64,000 nucleotides of DNA from Cyanidiococcus yangmingshanensis (lineage: Eukaryota > Rhodophyta > Bangiophyceae > Cyanidiales > Cyanidiaceae): positions 372,001 through 436,000 of the forward strand of contig VWRR01000016.1 in the NCBI GenBank assembly GCA_013995675.1, given 5' to 3'. Below are positions 21,861 to 33,394 of this stretch, one piece after another. The position numbers and the translations under genes were made by a program. The notes beneath the pieces are model-generated. The model was not told the DNA's origin and ran no database searches. It saw only the letters and a program-made list of their open reading frames with translations. Each line of letters starts with the position of its first letter. Position 1 is the stretch's first letter.

Positions 21861-23130
21861 TTAACAGGAATCCTCCACAATACGAAGTAAATTATCAGCC
21901 CATTCCTGCGAGTCATTCAAACACGGGACGAGGAAGAATTCCTCGCCACCAGCTTCTGAGAATATCTCTCGACCCTGCATGCCAATCTCCTCGAGCGTTT
22001 CCAAGCAATCGGTGACGAAGGAGGGAATCGCCACCGCCAGCCGTCGGACACCTCGCTGTTTTGGCAGTGTCGCCAATACCTCGTCGGTGTAGGGCTTGAT
22101 CCATTCAGGCCCTGCGGCTGTCAAGCGACTCTGAAAAGAGACCGTGTATTCGTGGGGTGCGAGCGAGAGCTCCTGTGCCAACGCCCGCGCCGTCGCGAAA
22201 CACTGGGCTCGATAGCAGTTCCGATTCGCTTGGATGAGGGATCCACAGCAATGCTCCTGGCGCATGCAGACCAAGCCAGTATCATCTGTTTGTTGGCAGT
22301 GTTGCTCCGGCACGCCGTGGAAACTCAAAAGCACATGATCGACTCGTCGCGACCCACGAGGCCCGATGACTTGTTCAATCACGTGGGCGTAGGACTGAAT
22401 ATACGCCGGGATGGTCGTAAAACGCTGGCACAATTCGCAGATAGGGCGTGGTGTACAACACGCTCGCTGCACGATAGGCCATCTCACTGGCACTCCCGGT
22501 CGTACTGCTCGCATATTGCGGGAATAGGGGCACGATGATCATTCGATCAATGCCACGTTGACGAAAGTCGCGCATCACGGAAACCAGGTTCGGCTCGCCA
22601 AACTGCATCCCAACAGCGACCGCATAAGCGTCCCCGAGTCGCTCCTGCAACTTGGCTGCCAGTTGTTCAGAATAGTAGAGCAGGGGCGAGCCACGTTGCT
22701 CGTCCCAGATATTTGCATACGCTTCCGCTGACTTGGCCGGTCGAGTCAGCAGCAAGATCTGAAGGAGGAGCGCTTTCAGCCATCGCGGCCGGATATCGAC
22801 AACACGGTCGTCGCCGAGAAAAGCCCGAAGGTATTCCCGTACATCAGCGACGCGCAAACTTGCCGGTGTACCAATATTGACCAGAATAAGACCAGTTCTT
22901 CCTTGAAACCGTGGTGATAGGAACGAACGATTCGCTATCCCAGGGGTCGTGGCCAGCGCGGTTGCGGCTTGCGAGGCCGTCGTCGTCGTCAGCGCTGTGG
23001 TCGAGTTTGCCGGTACGCGCACGCCATCATTAGTATTGGCGGATAAGGTCAAGGTTGCTGGACCGCTTCGTTGTGCACAAGATAGAGGCTGCGCGCCTTG
23101 GAAACGCTTCGTTAGAGTTGCAACAAACAT
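21861..23130 (-). CDS. Ferrochelatase, with one frame change
   Basis: Inserts Fe2+ into protoporphyrin IX, the last step of haem synthesis. From the ATG at 23130 a presequence of about 80 residues, rich in Thr, Ser, Ala and Arg, precedes the core at TGLILVNIGTP. Core motifs: VREYLRAFLGDDRVVDIRP, QFGEPNLVSVMRDF, MIIVPLFPQYASSTTGS, then VLLSFHGVPEQH with the catalytic His, TVSFQSRL, PYTDEVLATL and SFVTDCLETLEEI. Homology crosses from one frame to another around 22398-22410 (FYDHP to AYIQSYAHVIEQ) and equals one extra base; the gene should otherwise be active. Motif detail (SFHGVP, FQSR, DCLETLEEI, and no C-terminal chlorophyll-binding-like helix) resembles proteobacterial HemH rather than the cyanobacterial/plant form. 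Whether it is targeted to plastid or mitochondrion cannot be read from the presequence. Confidence 0.9.
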
Positions 23131-23770
23131 GGTCCGAAACACCCGTCGTCGCCAGGGACTGTCGTGAGCGCGCTTTGACCACCACGCTTGCAGTGCGTAC
23201 GGCACGATACGCAAAGATACTCCCTAAGATTATCGTCCGCCAATCAAGCGCTTCAGTCGTGGTAGGAACACGTTGCAACCAACCGATACCGGCGAGCTGA
23301 ACGCAGTCACTTTGGGGTCTCGACCAGCCCAACGCCGTTCGCAGCCGAGGCGCCCGGCGACCCAGAGCATTCATTCATGAAGCGTGAGGGTTGGTCTCGG
23401 AGCACAAGGGCGGGGCCTGCTTCTCGAGCCTCGGACCGCGTTTGTTCTCCAGTTGGTTCAGAAGCTGAAGGTTGAATGGAATGTCCAGTGTTCGTTGAGT
23501 ATGAGTACATGGATGTGTTCCATGTTCCGGTGGGCGGATTCGTGATCGATCGCTCGTTGCATGGATGGTGTGGTTCCAGTCAGGTCTGGTTTTGTTTGGT
23601 AGAACGCTTGACAACGAATTTAGACCCTAAAGATAGTCATTCATAAAATGAATGTTTATTTCGGTCTACAATCGGTCATCTGGGCAGATCGTTTGAATTT
23701 CCCCTACAGCACGGCTGGGAGGCTCCCTACCCGGTTCCCGAAGAGAATCAAGCGACCAAGGAAGCGCAAC
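23131..23770. other. Intergenic region upstream of ferrochelatase
   Basis: Between the ferrochelatase start and the SSRP1 3' end. Small open frames only, no family features. An A/T-richer stretch near 23640-23670 is probably part of a 3' region. Confidence 0.5.
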
Positions 23771-25468
23771 CTAAGTCTTCTGAGCGTCCATCGATTGCTC
23801 TGGTTCCTGAACGGCTGCAGCACGATCGCCAGTATCTGCATCCCGGTCAGTATCGTCCAAGGGCTCCTCGGCCTCTAGTTCTGCCTCGAGCGCTTCATCA
23901 TCATCGTCATCATCGTTATCGTCGCCACCTTCCCCATCCTCCGAGCCATCATCCGCCGCAAAGTCCTCGTCGTCCTCGTCGTCCTCGTCGTCCTCGTCGT
24001 CTTGGGAAAGAAGCTCACGTTTTCCATGCAGGATGAGGTTGCGTTCATCTGCTTGGTCCTCGTCGCCGTCTTCGACCTCACGGCGAGCGGCTTCCTCTGC
24101 TGCAATCGCCATTTCCGCACGGACAGCAGCAGCGCGCATACTCGTCTTCCCGGATGCTGCGCTTCGAAGAAGACTTGGTGGTATCCCAACCATTCGAACT
24201 TGTTTGCTCTCCAAAAAGTGGTAAAGAGCAGAGAACTCGCTCCGTTCTAGATTCGTGAAGAGTAGCGAGGAGCCGCTGAGCATGACCACCTGCAAGTCGA
24301 AACGTCGGTCCATCTCAAGGCGTTTGAACTCGACGAAATCAACATCCTCGTAGCGCAAATAGGTCGGGGGCTTGTTCACAAAGAAGAAACAATTCTCCAG
24401 TGGATACAGGTAACCATCATTGGCACCAAGCGCTGTGCGCAACGCATGGGCACCCTGTGAGGTCACAAAGTTCTTCGGTGCGTGCAGCGGCTTGTCTACC
24501 AGCGCCCGCAACACCTTGGTGACGACTTGCCATGGCTCGCCACGAAGCTTTGATGGCAACTTGTCCCCGTAACGGCGTTTCAATTCTTCTTCAGCCATAT
24601 TGAGCTCGATCTCGATTTCGTCCTCTTCACGACGGAGTTGGAGCACCAGGTGCGGATACGTTGTATTGCCCTGTCGAATCGGTGGGTCGAGCGAAATCAC
24701 CAGCGCCAAATGGATTTCGTCCGGTTTGGGTAACAGAAACATACGCCGAACCGTCTTGTACAGAATCTTGTAATCGAATGACTTGCCGTGCATGCTCAAA
24801 TAGGTCGGGTACAGCTCTAGATCGTATCGCCCGCGAGGCACAATGAACGCAAGTTCTTCGAAAAAGGCTAGCGATTCACCTGTAAACGACGCTGGGCCAA
24901 CACGAGCGGAAAGTTCTGCATGCAATGCCACTGCTTCTTCTTCACTGGGCGCCTGAAAGCGCATCTCCACAAGGCATTCATCCGTCTTAGATGCCGTGTC
25001 GTCTAGGTGAAACTCCAGTGCCAGCTCGTTACGACCGGAACGCACTACTTGGGCAACATCCGATATAGGTAGCTCAAATGCCGTCTCTGAGCCAGTCATG
25101 AAGAGAATCGTCTCGCCGAGGATACGAATCTGTCCAAAGTTCCAGCCCAGCACGCTCTGTTCGCCTCGGGGGATGCCGCTCGTCCATGCCCAAGTCTCTT
25201 TGATATAGGCCTCAAAAGTCACGCGGTCGGCAGCACGGAACCCTTCGAAATTGACCGTACTTCCATCTTGTCGAGTACAGCGGAGCTGGTCGCCACGAGC
25301 GCCCCGAAACCAACGCAGGGAGGCGAGATCCTCCCGGGCTACGCTGATCGTGTAGAGACCCTCTGTGCGCGGCGTCCAAAGCAGTCCCGCTTTCGATAGA
25401 CGCAACGAGCCAGCGCCCAGTGATTGATCAGTCACATAGATTGAATCGATGATCTGCACCGAGCTCAT
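23771..25468 (-). CDS. FACT complex subunit SSRP1/Pob3 (no HMG box)
   Basis: Partner of Spt16 in the FACT histone chaperone. From the ATG at 25468 (an in-frame GTG upstream is unlikely) the protein has 565 residues. Order: N-terminal PH-like domain with the dimerisation surface (about 1-180), then tandem PH domains (GRYDLELYPTYLSMHGKSFDYKILY split across about 235-265, PHLVLQLRREEDEIEIELN, then FVTSQGAHALR and the second PH with ENCFFFVNKPPTYLRYEDVD). The end is a very acidic tail with runs of Asp/Glu encoded by repeated GTC/CTC triplets at about 23890-24000. No HMG box follows, so this is the fungal Pob3-like architecture in which a separate Nhp6-type protein supplies DNA bending. Confidence 0.93.
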   Translation of the reverse strand: MSSVQIIDSIYVTDQSLGAGSLRLSKAGLLWTPRTEGLYTISVAREDLASLRWFRGARGDQLRCTRQDGSTVNFEGFRAADRVTFEAYIKETWAWTSGIPRGEQSVLGWNFGQIRILGETILFMTGSETAFELPISDVAQVVRSGRNELALEFHLDDTASKTDECLVEMRFQAPSEEEAVALHAELSARVGPASFTGESLAFFEELAFIVPRGRYDLELYPTYLSMHGKSFDYKILYKTVRRMFLLPKPDEIHLALVISLDPPIRQGNTTYPHLVLQLRREEDEIEIELNMAEEELKRRYGDKLPSKLRGEPWQVVTKVLRALVDKPLHAPKNFVTSQGAHALRTALGANDGYLYPLENCFFFVNKPPTYLRYEDVDFVEFKRLEMDRRFDLQVVMLSGSSLLFTNLERSEFSALYHFLESKQVRMVGIPPSLLRSAASGKTSMRAAAVRAEMAIAAEEAARREVEDGDEDQADERNLILHGKRELLSQDDEDDEDDEDDEDFAADDGSEDGEGGDDNDDDDDDEALEAELEAEEPLDDTDRDADTGDRAAAVQEPEQSMDAQKT

Positions 25469-26075
25469 AGGATGCACCGTCGCAGAGCGGAGTGAGACTT
25501 TAGCGACACCAGCGTTGCTCGCGCAAGACGCTGCCGGCTTGTTCGTCCATAATTCCCGCGCGCCAGCCAGCCAGCCGGCTAGTCAGTCAGTCCGTTGGCC
25601 AACGAACTCGTCATCGCTTATGCTGCGAACTTGCCATCGACCGAACGTTCTACACAGCGATCAGCGAGTTCGCACTGTTTTCCCTAGTTCAACAGGTCCT
25701 AGTGCCGAGCCAGAGACACTCTATGAACCAGGGTATCCGAGAGCGTGGTTTTGTTTGCCGTCACTTTTTGCACTGGGTCGATGATGGTGTCCAGACGCTC
25801 GATCGATTGCTTCTCGCATACGCATGGATGGAAAGCGTCTGAACAGACCAACCATAATCGGTGTCTTGGTGTCTACATAAAGTAGTGACGGCACGACCTA
25901 GTTCTGTTCCGTTCGCTGGAGCTCAGCACCAATCAGCTTGAATATCCGTATCGATCGAAGCAGACCAAACTCTTCTCGATAGAGCAGCTTGCAGCCACGC
26001 CATTGACTCGAGACCAACCACTGTACGTATGATGGTCATCGTCAGCATCGTTATCGAGGGAGCGAGTTCTCCGAC
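25469..26075. other. Divergent intergenic region between SSRP1 and LTO1-like gene
   Basis: Contains short tandem runs of CAGC and GTCA units at about 25563-25593, about 100 bases upstream of the SSRP1 start. No gene recognised. Confidence 0.5.
25563..25593. repeat. Tetranucleotide repeats (CAGC, then AGTC)
   Basis: Roughly three CAGC units followed by three AGTC units in the SSRP1 upstream region. Simple repeat, function unknown. Confidence 0.75.
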
Positions 26076-26645
26076 ATGGTTTTCGGATACCATGGTGCGA
26101 CTTGGCCAGTGGACGACACCGATAGCTCGTTGCGAGATTGCGATGGAGCAACGCGGTCGCTGGACAACCGGAACTGGCTTACCAAGCCCCAGCGGTGCGT
26201 TCGGATGGAGGAAAGCACTCTAGATGAACTGCAGCTTATTCAACGGGATCACTTGGTAGAGATGGAGCGCTTACGGGTGCTGTGCTTTCAAGAGAGCCTC
26301 GGTGAAGACGGTGCTAGGACAGACAACAGCAGTGCCAACGCTTCAGGTTGGTTTGCGGGCTTTCAGGCGGGTATTCGTCTCGGCGAGTTGGCCGGGAAAG
26401 CATACGCGTACCGCAGCTGGGTACTCGCGACATCCCCAGCCCGGCACGAGGAGTCTTCGTCTGAAAGGGCATCTCCGGGGCGTGGAACTGGGCCGGCAGT
26501 ACCCGCTTTCACGGTGGAGTCAACGGAGGAGCTAGAAAGTCTGATCGATGATTGGACGGCTTTTTGTGCATTCTGGCAGTGCGAGTTGGATCGTCGAGCA
26601 CTCCCGGATCATAGACATGCAGCGATGAGTGAATCAGAGCAGTGA
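26076..26645 (+). CDS. Yae1/LTO1-like deca-GX3 protein
   Basis: A 189-residue protein, or 146 if started at the second ATG (26205, MEESTLDELQL), which looks more natural because the first 43 residues are not family-like. The hallmark is GWFAGFQAGIRLGELAG, glycines spaced every four residues as in the deca-GX3 helix of Yae1 and LTO1 (ORAOV1). In yeast the Yae1-Lto1 complex recruits the cytosolic iron-sulfur targeting complex to the ribosome recycling factor Rli1/ABCE1. The C-terminal tryptophan that LTO1 uses to bind the targeting complex is not the last residue here. Yae1 itself is the alternative. The gene ends 6 bases from the 3' end of the CM1 gene. Confidence 0.6.
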   Translation: MVFGYHGATWPVDDTDSSLRDCDGATRSLDNRNWLTKPQRCVRMEESTLDELQLIQRDHLVEMERLRVLCFQESLGEDGARTDNSSANASGWFAGFQAGIRLGELAGKAYAYRSWVLATSPARHEESSSERASPGRGTGPAVPAFTVESTEELESLIDDWTAFCAFWQCELDRRALPDHRHAAMSESEQ

Positions 26646-26651
26646 GAACGT

Positions 26652-29600
26652 TCAAGCGGTGAGGTCGTCGTCGGAGAGACGCGGTACTGGCTGAGCGTGG
26701 GTGCGTCGCAGAAACGCTGCACGTTCGCGCTCCAGACGCTTTTGTGTAGCGGCAATGACGCGCTGCGTCTCCTCGACTTGGCGAAGAATTGCGTTCTGCC
26801 AGGATTGACGCAACGGCAGGCGGTACTCTTCAGCAAGCGGCGGATATTGATTCGAGTCTGCCGCCTCGGTAGGCTGTTTGGCTGGTGCCGGTGCCTCTAC
26901 GCGTCGACGGTGATGATGCCGCGTACGCAGCAGACGGACAACTTCCCGACTCACTTGGGTATCGTCGGGATCGTCACCAGTATCAGCCCCTAGTTCATCT
27001 GCGGTAGGTGATCCCGTGAGCCAGTTCAGTGCATTGTGCTTCTTTGTTTCATGGTCGGAGGAGGGCTTTCTCTGAGATTAGGTTCATGTTGGACAGGCTT
27101 TCCTGCGCTAGACTTCACTTGAGGCGCCTGTGGCAACGAAGGATGCTCTACGGGTGCTCGTGACTCAGCCTCGATGCCCGATCCCGAATGGGTATCATCG
27201 AGGTTATGCATACGAGCCTGCACCAGTCGATTGACTGTCGTCATCATCCGCTCTAGTCGATGTTCGAGCGTGCGCAGCTCTTTCTCCCACGCTTGCTCAT
27301 CAGCCTGACTGGACAGTTTGTCTTGAGCAGGCCGCGGTATTATCTCTGGTTTCCCTGTCCGGCACGGTCGGCGCATCGCGAGCCGTTGTCCCATGCGGCC
27401 CTTATGAAGGCGTCGCAACGAGAGCGCCTCCTCCCGGAACATGCGAGCCTCTTCACGCCAGAACAGAATATCGTCTCGGAGGGTCTGGATTTCAAGACGG
27501 AGTGCTTCCCAGTCTATGGTTGCAGGAGGCGCCGACGCACTCGTCGCTCCAGTGTTCTTTTCATTGCCGCTGTTCGCCGGCGAAAAGGGTTGCGCGTCTC
27601 TCCCAGAGGTCTGGCCACCAGCTTTCGACATGTAAATTGATGCCGCCTGAAGCTGTTCGGTAAGTTGCCGCTCGCGAGCCGCCAACTGGTTCAGCTGCGT
27701 CGTGAGTTCATGAATACGGCGATCGCGATCAGCAACGGCATCCTCCAATGAGTGACACAGGCGTTGGTAGCGTGCCTGTTCGGCCTCTAGCCATTCGATG
27801 CGCTTTTGGTGCTCTTCCTGCCGGCTTCGGACGTGGGGCTCCAAAACAAGTGACCCGTCGATGGTCATTTCTGGTGCATTGGGTGCGACTCGAGCTGCAC
27901 CGGTCCTCAGCTCGCCGACGGATGAAACGCCATGGGTTCGTGTTGGCGACTCAGTGTGTGCGTCGGTCGCATCAGCGAGCGAAGAAGATGCTTGTGTGAC
28001 CGATTTCAGCTGCATGGCTTGCTCCAGCGCAGTGACATGGGTAATGGCTGAGTGCAGCTTTTCGGCGAGTTCGTCGCGCTCGCGCTGACAGAGATCCAGC
28101 TCGTCCCGCCATTGTTGGCGCTCTCGCTCCGCCGAGGCGACTCGCAGCCTGCAGGGCGTCAATTTCGGACTGACTTGCATCCAGACGCATTTGGAAGCGA
28201 TCAGCACGGCTCTGGGTCTGGGCTTGTTCGAGCTCAAGTCGAGCATGATTCCGGCGTTCCTCAGCAAGTTCCTCTTTGATTTTTTCCATTGCTTTTCTGG
28301 CTTCATCAAGCTGTTCACGTTGCTCCTCCTCCGATCGTCGGAGGCGCTGTTCCGTCAGCTGCCAATGTTTGCGTTCTTGCTCGTGCGCGTCGACAAGACG
28401 GCGCATGCGAAGGCTTGCATCTGAGGTCGACTCGACTGCTGCGGCCTCGAGGTCGCGACAACGTTGCTCTATATTGCGGCACGTGGCCTCGGAGGCAGTC
28501 AGGCAGGCAACCAAGCGAGCCTGTTCAGCACGGGCTGCATCCAGCTCGGATTCGAGGACACTGCGTCCCTGCTGCAGAGCGGCAAGTTGTGTACGGATTT
28601 CTTCATGTGCCGCCGTCTCCAGAGGCGATGCTGTGGCCTGCTCGAGAGCCTGTTGCAGCGAGATTCGGCGTTCCTCTGACTCGGCCAACAACTTCTGAAA
28701 GCGTTTCGTTTCAGAATCCAGCTGCTCGACACGTCTGTTGGCCTCAGTTAACTGGATCTCCAGAGCGCGCATGCGCTCCGTCTCGGAGCGCCGCTCTTTC
28801 TCCAAAACCGCTTGAGCGGATTCGATCTCGTTCTCGCGGTCACGCAGGGCGGCTTCCAGTTCCTCCTGCAGCGCATGAATCTCATCGTCCTTGGAGTCGC
28901 GAATGCGATTGAGTTCATCCTCAAGGTGTTGAATATGTTCATCACGCGACCGCAGCTCATCCTCCATGGCTTGCACCTTTGTGCGGAATGTTTCTTCAGC
29001 AGTCCTGAGCGCTTGCTGGATTGCCTCTTGAACCGTCTCCGGCGTTAGCGACTCGGTGCCGTACTCGCGAGTCTGACCTGCGTTCTTTGCAGGGAGCCCC
29101 ATTTCGGTGGCTTCACGCGTCTGCTGCTCGGCTGTGAGCGAGCCGTGCCTGGGCCTCCGCGAGCGCATCTTGAAGCCCCACGATCGCCTCTCGAGCAGGT
29201 CTGAAGCAACTCATCACGTTCCTCAAGGTCTGCGAGTCGTTCTTCGAGCTCTTCTCGCATGTTCTGGAGGCGTTCCTCTTTGGCTTCCAGTTCGACCCGA
29301 ATGGAGTCAAAGTCGGCGGCTCCATTGTGCGACAACGAGCTATCCTCATTGGTTCCCTCATTTCCCGCAGGCTGGGCACCATCAATCGCTCTATAATCGA
29401 TACCAGCAGCTGCGAGCGCCTCTTCGAGAAAATAAATTCGTAATTTCAAATTAAAGTTCTGCTTTTTCAAGCGCTCGATTTCCTGCTCCATTTTTCGGAT
29501 CGCTGCATGTGGTGTGGGTGCGGACGGTGGCGTCGGCGGCGAGCACGGCCGGGGAGTTCGTTCCCAACCAGCATCCACGAGTCGTCTATTCGTCGAGGGC

Positions 29601-30127
29601 AGACCCTCGCCTCGTTGAAGAGGGCGGGGCCGCCAGGCTCCCCTAACGATCGGCGTGGCATCGATATCCATCGGGGGATCGCTCTCAGACGGATTACTCG
29701 TCGGCGATAGGTCTGCGGCGAGACCTCTGTCCAGGAAGCTTGCATCTTGGGGATCACAAGCTTTTGTGCGGCTCTGTGGATCGTCCCGGCCAGTCCAGCC
29801 GATGCCCGTCTGTCTAGCCTGCTCAGCAGACGCGGCCGCCTCGCGCGACGCCTGCTGTGGCACGGCAGCAGTCAAGGAATCGTCAATCGCTACGCTCGTG
29901 TCGCTCTGCATGCTTTCATGAAGTGCTCCAGGACTTGACTGAGCGAGTGAGCTTGGAGTTTGTAGAAAGTTGCGCAAATGGTTTGGAGCGTTCTCCTCCG
30001 CGATGCTTGGCGCCGCCACTCGCTCCTTGGCTCGCGGAGAATGCTGCTGATTCCACCGGTCGCTACCGAGTGGTCGCCACAAGTCTTCCGAAGGTTCCTG
30101 CAAGCCAACTGCCGCTTTCGAAGCCAT
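26652..30127 (-). CDS. CM1 (Cnn_1N) coiled-coil protein, candidate gamma-tubulin complex tether; frame-broken
   Basis: From the ATG at 30127 come about 210 disordered residues with many Ser/Thr-Pro sites, then at about 215-240 the block ERLKKQNFNLKLRIYFLEEA. This matches Centrosomin motif 1, the element with which Spc110, Pcp1, Mto1, centrosomin and CDK5RAP2 bind gamma-tubulin complexes. About 700 residues of heptad coiled coil follow (for example LEERDELLQ, VQEAIQQALRTAEETFRTKV, RDELAEKLHSAITHVTAL), then a charged tail. The coil passes through different frames near 29200, 29115, 28140 and, tentatively, 27045. The first three equal one extra base each. The last piece (26652-27040) has no ATG, which supports its being the tail of this gene. 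The likely role is nucleating spindle microtubules at an acentriolar pole. CM1 assignment is strong; the joining of pieces is inference. Confidence 0.75.
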
Positions 30128-31704
30128 TGACCGATCTAAAGCCAACTCAAGGCCTGGCCACGGTGTCACCGGGTGGTCGTGTCCTAACACAGATCGCGGA
30201 CCGCTCGTCACCGCGAAGATACCCAGCACCTTGCGCTGTCTCGAATCAGCACTAGAATGGGTCTCTATTCCTTAAGTGATTCGCGCACGCAGGGCTGTTT
30301 GCGTTCTCGGGCTCGCCGACGCTGTTCCAGACCTCCGAGTAGTGCCGCTTAGGTCGCGCAAGCTGTCCAGCGCGACTTGAGGCCTTCGGGCTGCCGCTGG
30401 CGCCGGGGATATCCTCGCGATCGTGCGGGCGCGCGCGCGCGACGCGCAGCCATTCGAATTTCGAATTGGCCATGCGTGTGTGCTCCGCTCGATGTTGCGG
30501 GCGCTGCATCGATGTCTGTCTCATCGAAGCACACATCTGTTGTTGATTGCACCGCGCCGGAGACGGATGGCATGTCGCCCGGGTCGATCTCGTTGCTGGC
30601 GGCCACGCCGCTGTTTGTGTTCGCGAGGATCGAACTGGTTGGTTTTCTCTTACAATCTTTTGATTGCTTTCTTCCATAGCATGGAGCGATGTGGATTTTG
30701 TTCGTGATTTTCGAGGACGGTACGGGTGATTTGAACGGTGTCAAACGGGAGCGCCTATTATCCTTTCGGATATAACTACAGACCTAGTCTGCGGTACTAC
30801 GAGAGGGATGGCTTTCGGTCATTGGTTCCTATCGCGTTACGAAATCAGCGGAAAGAATGGGATCACTCATTTATGCCGTTTGGGTCTTGGTGATGCTAAA
30901 TGTAGTGAAACCCGGTTTTCGACGTCTGCCATGTCGTAGAGGTTTGTTTCATGGGCATTGCTCCTGGGACTCGTTATTCAATGGTGCGCAAACGACGACA
31001 GACCGATTCCAAGAAACCTATTGTTCGTACATGGTACTACGCAAAAATGCAGCTGCCGCGAAATCGACATCCTGCTTCGGTGTGCTCCACGAGAGCGCCT
31101 GCCTTCTCAAAGAAAACGGCTGAAAGCGCCAGGAGCCCAAGGATCGCGAATACGGCAAAATGGTGTCGGCCGTGGCACTAATTCTCGCCCGGATCATGGT
31201 CCTGCGGATGCTGGTGACGACAGCGCCTCGAGACAGTGGCGTGGAACGGGGGGACAAGCGCCAACTTTCTATCTGATTTGCGTTCGCAAACGTTTGCGTT
31301 TCACTGATACTCAGCATTAGAGAGCGTGCGGAATCGACCCTGCGCCCCCAAGTTCAACGTCAATCGCTTCCCAGGCTTTTGCGTTATTCTAGTTGCGAAC
31401 GCACTAGTCACTGCGGCTCGGCTCAGTCTAGGTCATTCTGATGCACGAGACTGTTTGCGCAGCCCTAGCAGAGCGCTACCCTGCAACCGTGTTCCCGTTG
31501 GCGAATCCATTTTTGCTGTCCAGGAAGCGCGATTATTCGCTTCAACTCACCATAAAAATCCTCGCAGCTCTATGGTCACATTCATGGACAGAAACCTCAC
31601 ACCCGTCGCTCCTTGAGTCGACGCCATATCTACCAGCGAGAACGAACATAGGGCGCACTCCCGTCTGCAACATTCGCGCATGATTTCGCTGCGGAGACCA
31701 GCCA
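30128..31704. other. Intergenic, 1.6 kb, no gene recognised
   Basis: Between the CM1 gene start and the Mpv17-like gene end. A short CG-alternating run (about 30424-30441) is present. The minus frame 30252-30677 (141 codons) and plus frames 30958-31320 and 31326-31616 are open but have no family features; all may be noise. Confidence 0.4.
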
Positions 31705-32268
31705 CTAATTCGCTTTTTCCGCCGTGGCACCTGTTTTCGCCGCCGCCATAGTGCTTAAGAACGCGTTATATCCCACTTGTACCGTGTTAATATACAGAAT
31801 GCGCTGCGAGGAGGGAATGAAGCGGAAATTGATCAAGTGGGCCAGCGGCCAAACCGTCCAGTTCACCTTCAACGTGGGCCACAGCTTCTCCCGGACGACG
31901 TCTGGGGCCTTCTCCGGCCGACCTTGTGCCGTCTCCATATATGAAAAGAACAGCGCCGTGAACACCGGCGCCCAAAGCAGCTGATCAATAGCCATCTTGG
32001 ACACCACCGCGGCTGTGCTTTTGCTCGCTTGAGGCATGATCGTTCGGTCCAGAAATTCATACCAATAGTGTCCTATCGGTCCGTGTAGCAGCAGACCGAA
32101 CGAGGCCATACGGGCCGTGCGCGTGGCATCCCAGGGCTTCCCGTCCATCAACGCCGGAATCTGAGCAACCAGGTCACCGATGGTAAAGCCAATGAACGAG
32201 GTCATTGTTTTCACTTGAAGCGGCTTTTCAGCCAGCTTCTGGGTATACTTTGCCCAAAAAGTCGCCAT
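31705..32268 (-). CDS. Mpv17/PMP22-family membrane protein
   Basis: A 187-residue integral membrane protein with about four spans. It starts with YTQKLAEKPLQVKTMTSF, the usual W/YxxYLxxxPLxTK-like opening, then GDLVAQ, a GPxxHxWYExLD motif (GPIGHYWYEFLD), KMAIDQLLWAPV, KLWPTLKVNWTVWPLAHLIN and FRFIPSSQRILYINTV. These are the canonical Mpv17 blocks, and the length is typical. Family members sit in peroxisomal or inner mitochondrial membranes (Sym1, Mpv17) or in plastids, and act as or regulate channels. Which organelle applies cannot be told. The ATG at 32268 is the first in frame. The upstream leader carries a GGC/GAC-rich stretch at about 32387-32417. Confidence 0.92.
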   Translation of the reverse strand: MATFWAKYTQKLAEKPLQVKTMTSFIGFTIGDLVAQIPALMDGKPWDATRTARMASFGLLLHGPIGHYWYEFLDRTIMPQASKSTAAVVSKMAIDQLLWAPVFTALFFSYMETAQGRPEKAPDVVREKLWPTLKVNWTVWPLAHLINFRFIPSSQRILYINTVQVGYNAFLSTMAAAKTGATAEKAN

Positions 32269-33394
32269 GATGACCGACTCTGTCCAATGAAAGTCGCTTT
32301 TTGCGTCGCTCCTCGAACTCGACCAATGTCGTGGACGCCACCGAATGACGTAGACGGAGCGAGCACGAGCGCACTCGCCTGCTGACGGACGACGACGGCG
32401 GCGGCGACGGCGGCGATAGACAAACGACGGCCTGCCAGGATCGCTGCTTGACCCGAACGTCAGTGTTTGAGGCTAGACGAGCGCTTCACATGGTCTGATG
32501 CATCGGTCTCCGATACGCTCGTCAGCATGGGGACGTTGTTCCTCGAAAACAACTCCTCAATGATTCGACGGTCCGATAGAGTCCTCGAAGAGCTTATTCC
32601 CCCCAAAAAAACGCTGCTCCTTCATTGCGTGTCTTTCGAGCGCATCGAAATGCTGGCCTGCGAAGATCGAGTGCAAGGACGGTATAGAATGCGACAGAAT
32701 CAGTCGGCAGGTGAATGTGTGCCATCCAGAGTAGCGAGCACCCTGGCGCAATCCTCGAATGACGTTCGATGTATTCTTTCGATGAACTATCCCGGACGAC
32801 AAAGCCTGCTTCGAGGGATCCATCATATCGGAGTAAAGTAGGCGTATCAACAGGTGATGATCGCTTCGAGGCCGCCAAGCGAGTGGGCACATGGCTCTCC
32901 AGCGTTGTTGTTCGTGGCGGCCGGCTCGGCACAGCGAGCATCGTTCGCATTCAGGGCGCTGCTACTGTCCCTGTTGTGGTCGCCCTGGTCATCTTCATCG
33001 AGAACCGATATAGACACGATGCCTCATATGCTCGTGCGCCTCTCAGCGTGCTCTGCGGACGGGTGCTCTTCTGGCCACCAAATCGTTTCATCCAGAGCGT
33101 TTACGGACAATTGTGTGCTTCGTTGCATGAGGGCGACTCTCGGAGCAGTCCTCCGTCATCTACATTGACTGTGCAACAGGTCGACTGCGCTCTTCGTCGG
33201 GCTCTGACTTGAACAAGGCCTCTCGATGAGCGCAGTCGACCGCAACAGGGCCCTGCCCATGCGGCACGCTGATCTTGCGGCTGGATTCGAATCCGAGGCC
33301 CATCGGTGCAAATGTTGTTCGCTCGCTCGCTCAGTGTCCTTGCCAGAGGGAAGCAATACCACTCCTGCATTCTTCCTAGATCGGGGCCGAACTG
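32269..33394. other. Divergent intergenic region between Mpv17-like and VTE6-like genes
   Basis: Several open frames of 100-150 codons (for example 32769-33212 plus, 32557-32892 minus) without recognisable motifs. Probably promoters and leaders. Confidence 0.45.

Noticed and set aside
23890-24000. Repeated CTC/GTC triplets as an independent satellite
   Set aside because: They encode the acidic Asp/Glu tail of SSRP1/Pob3 and need no other explanation.
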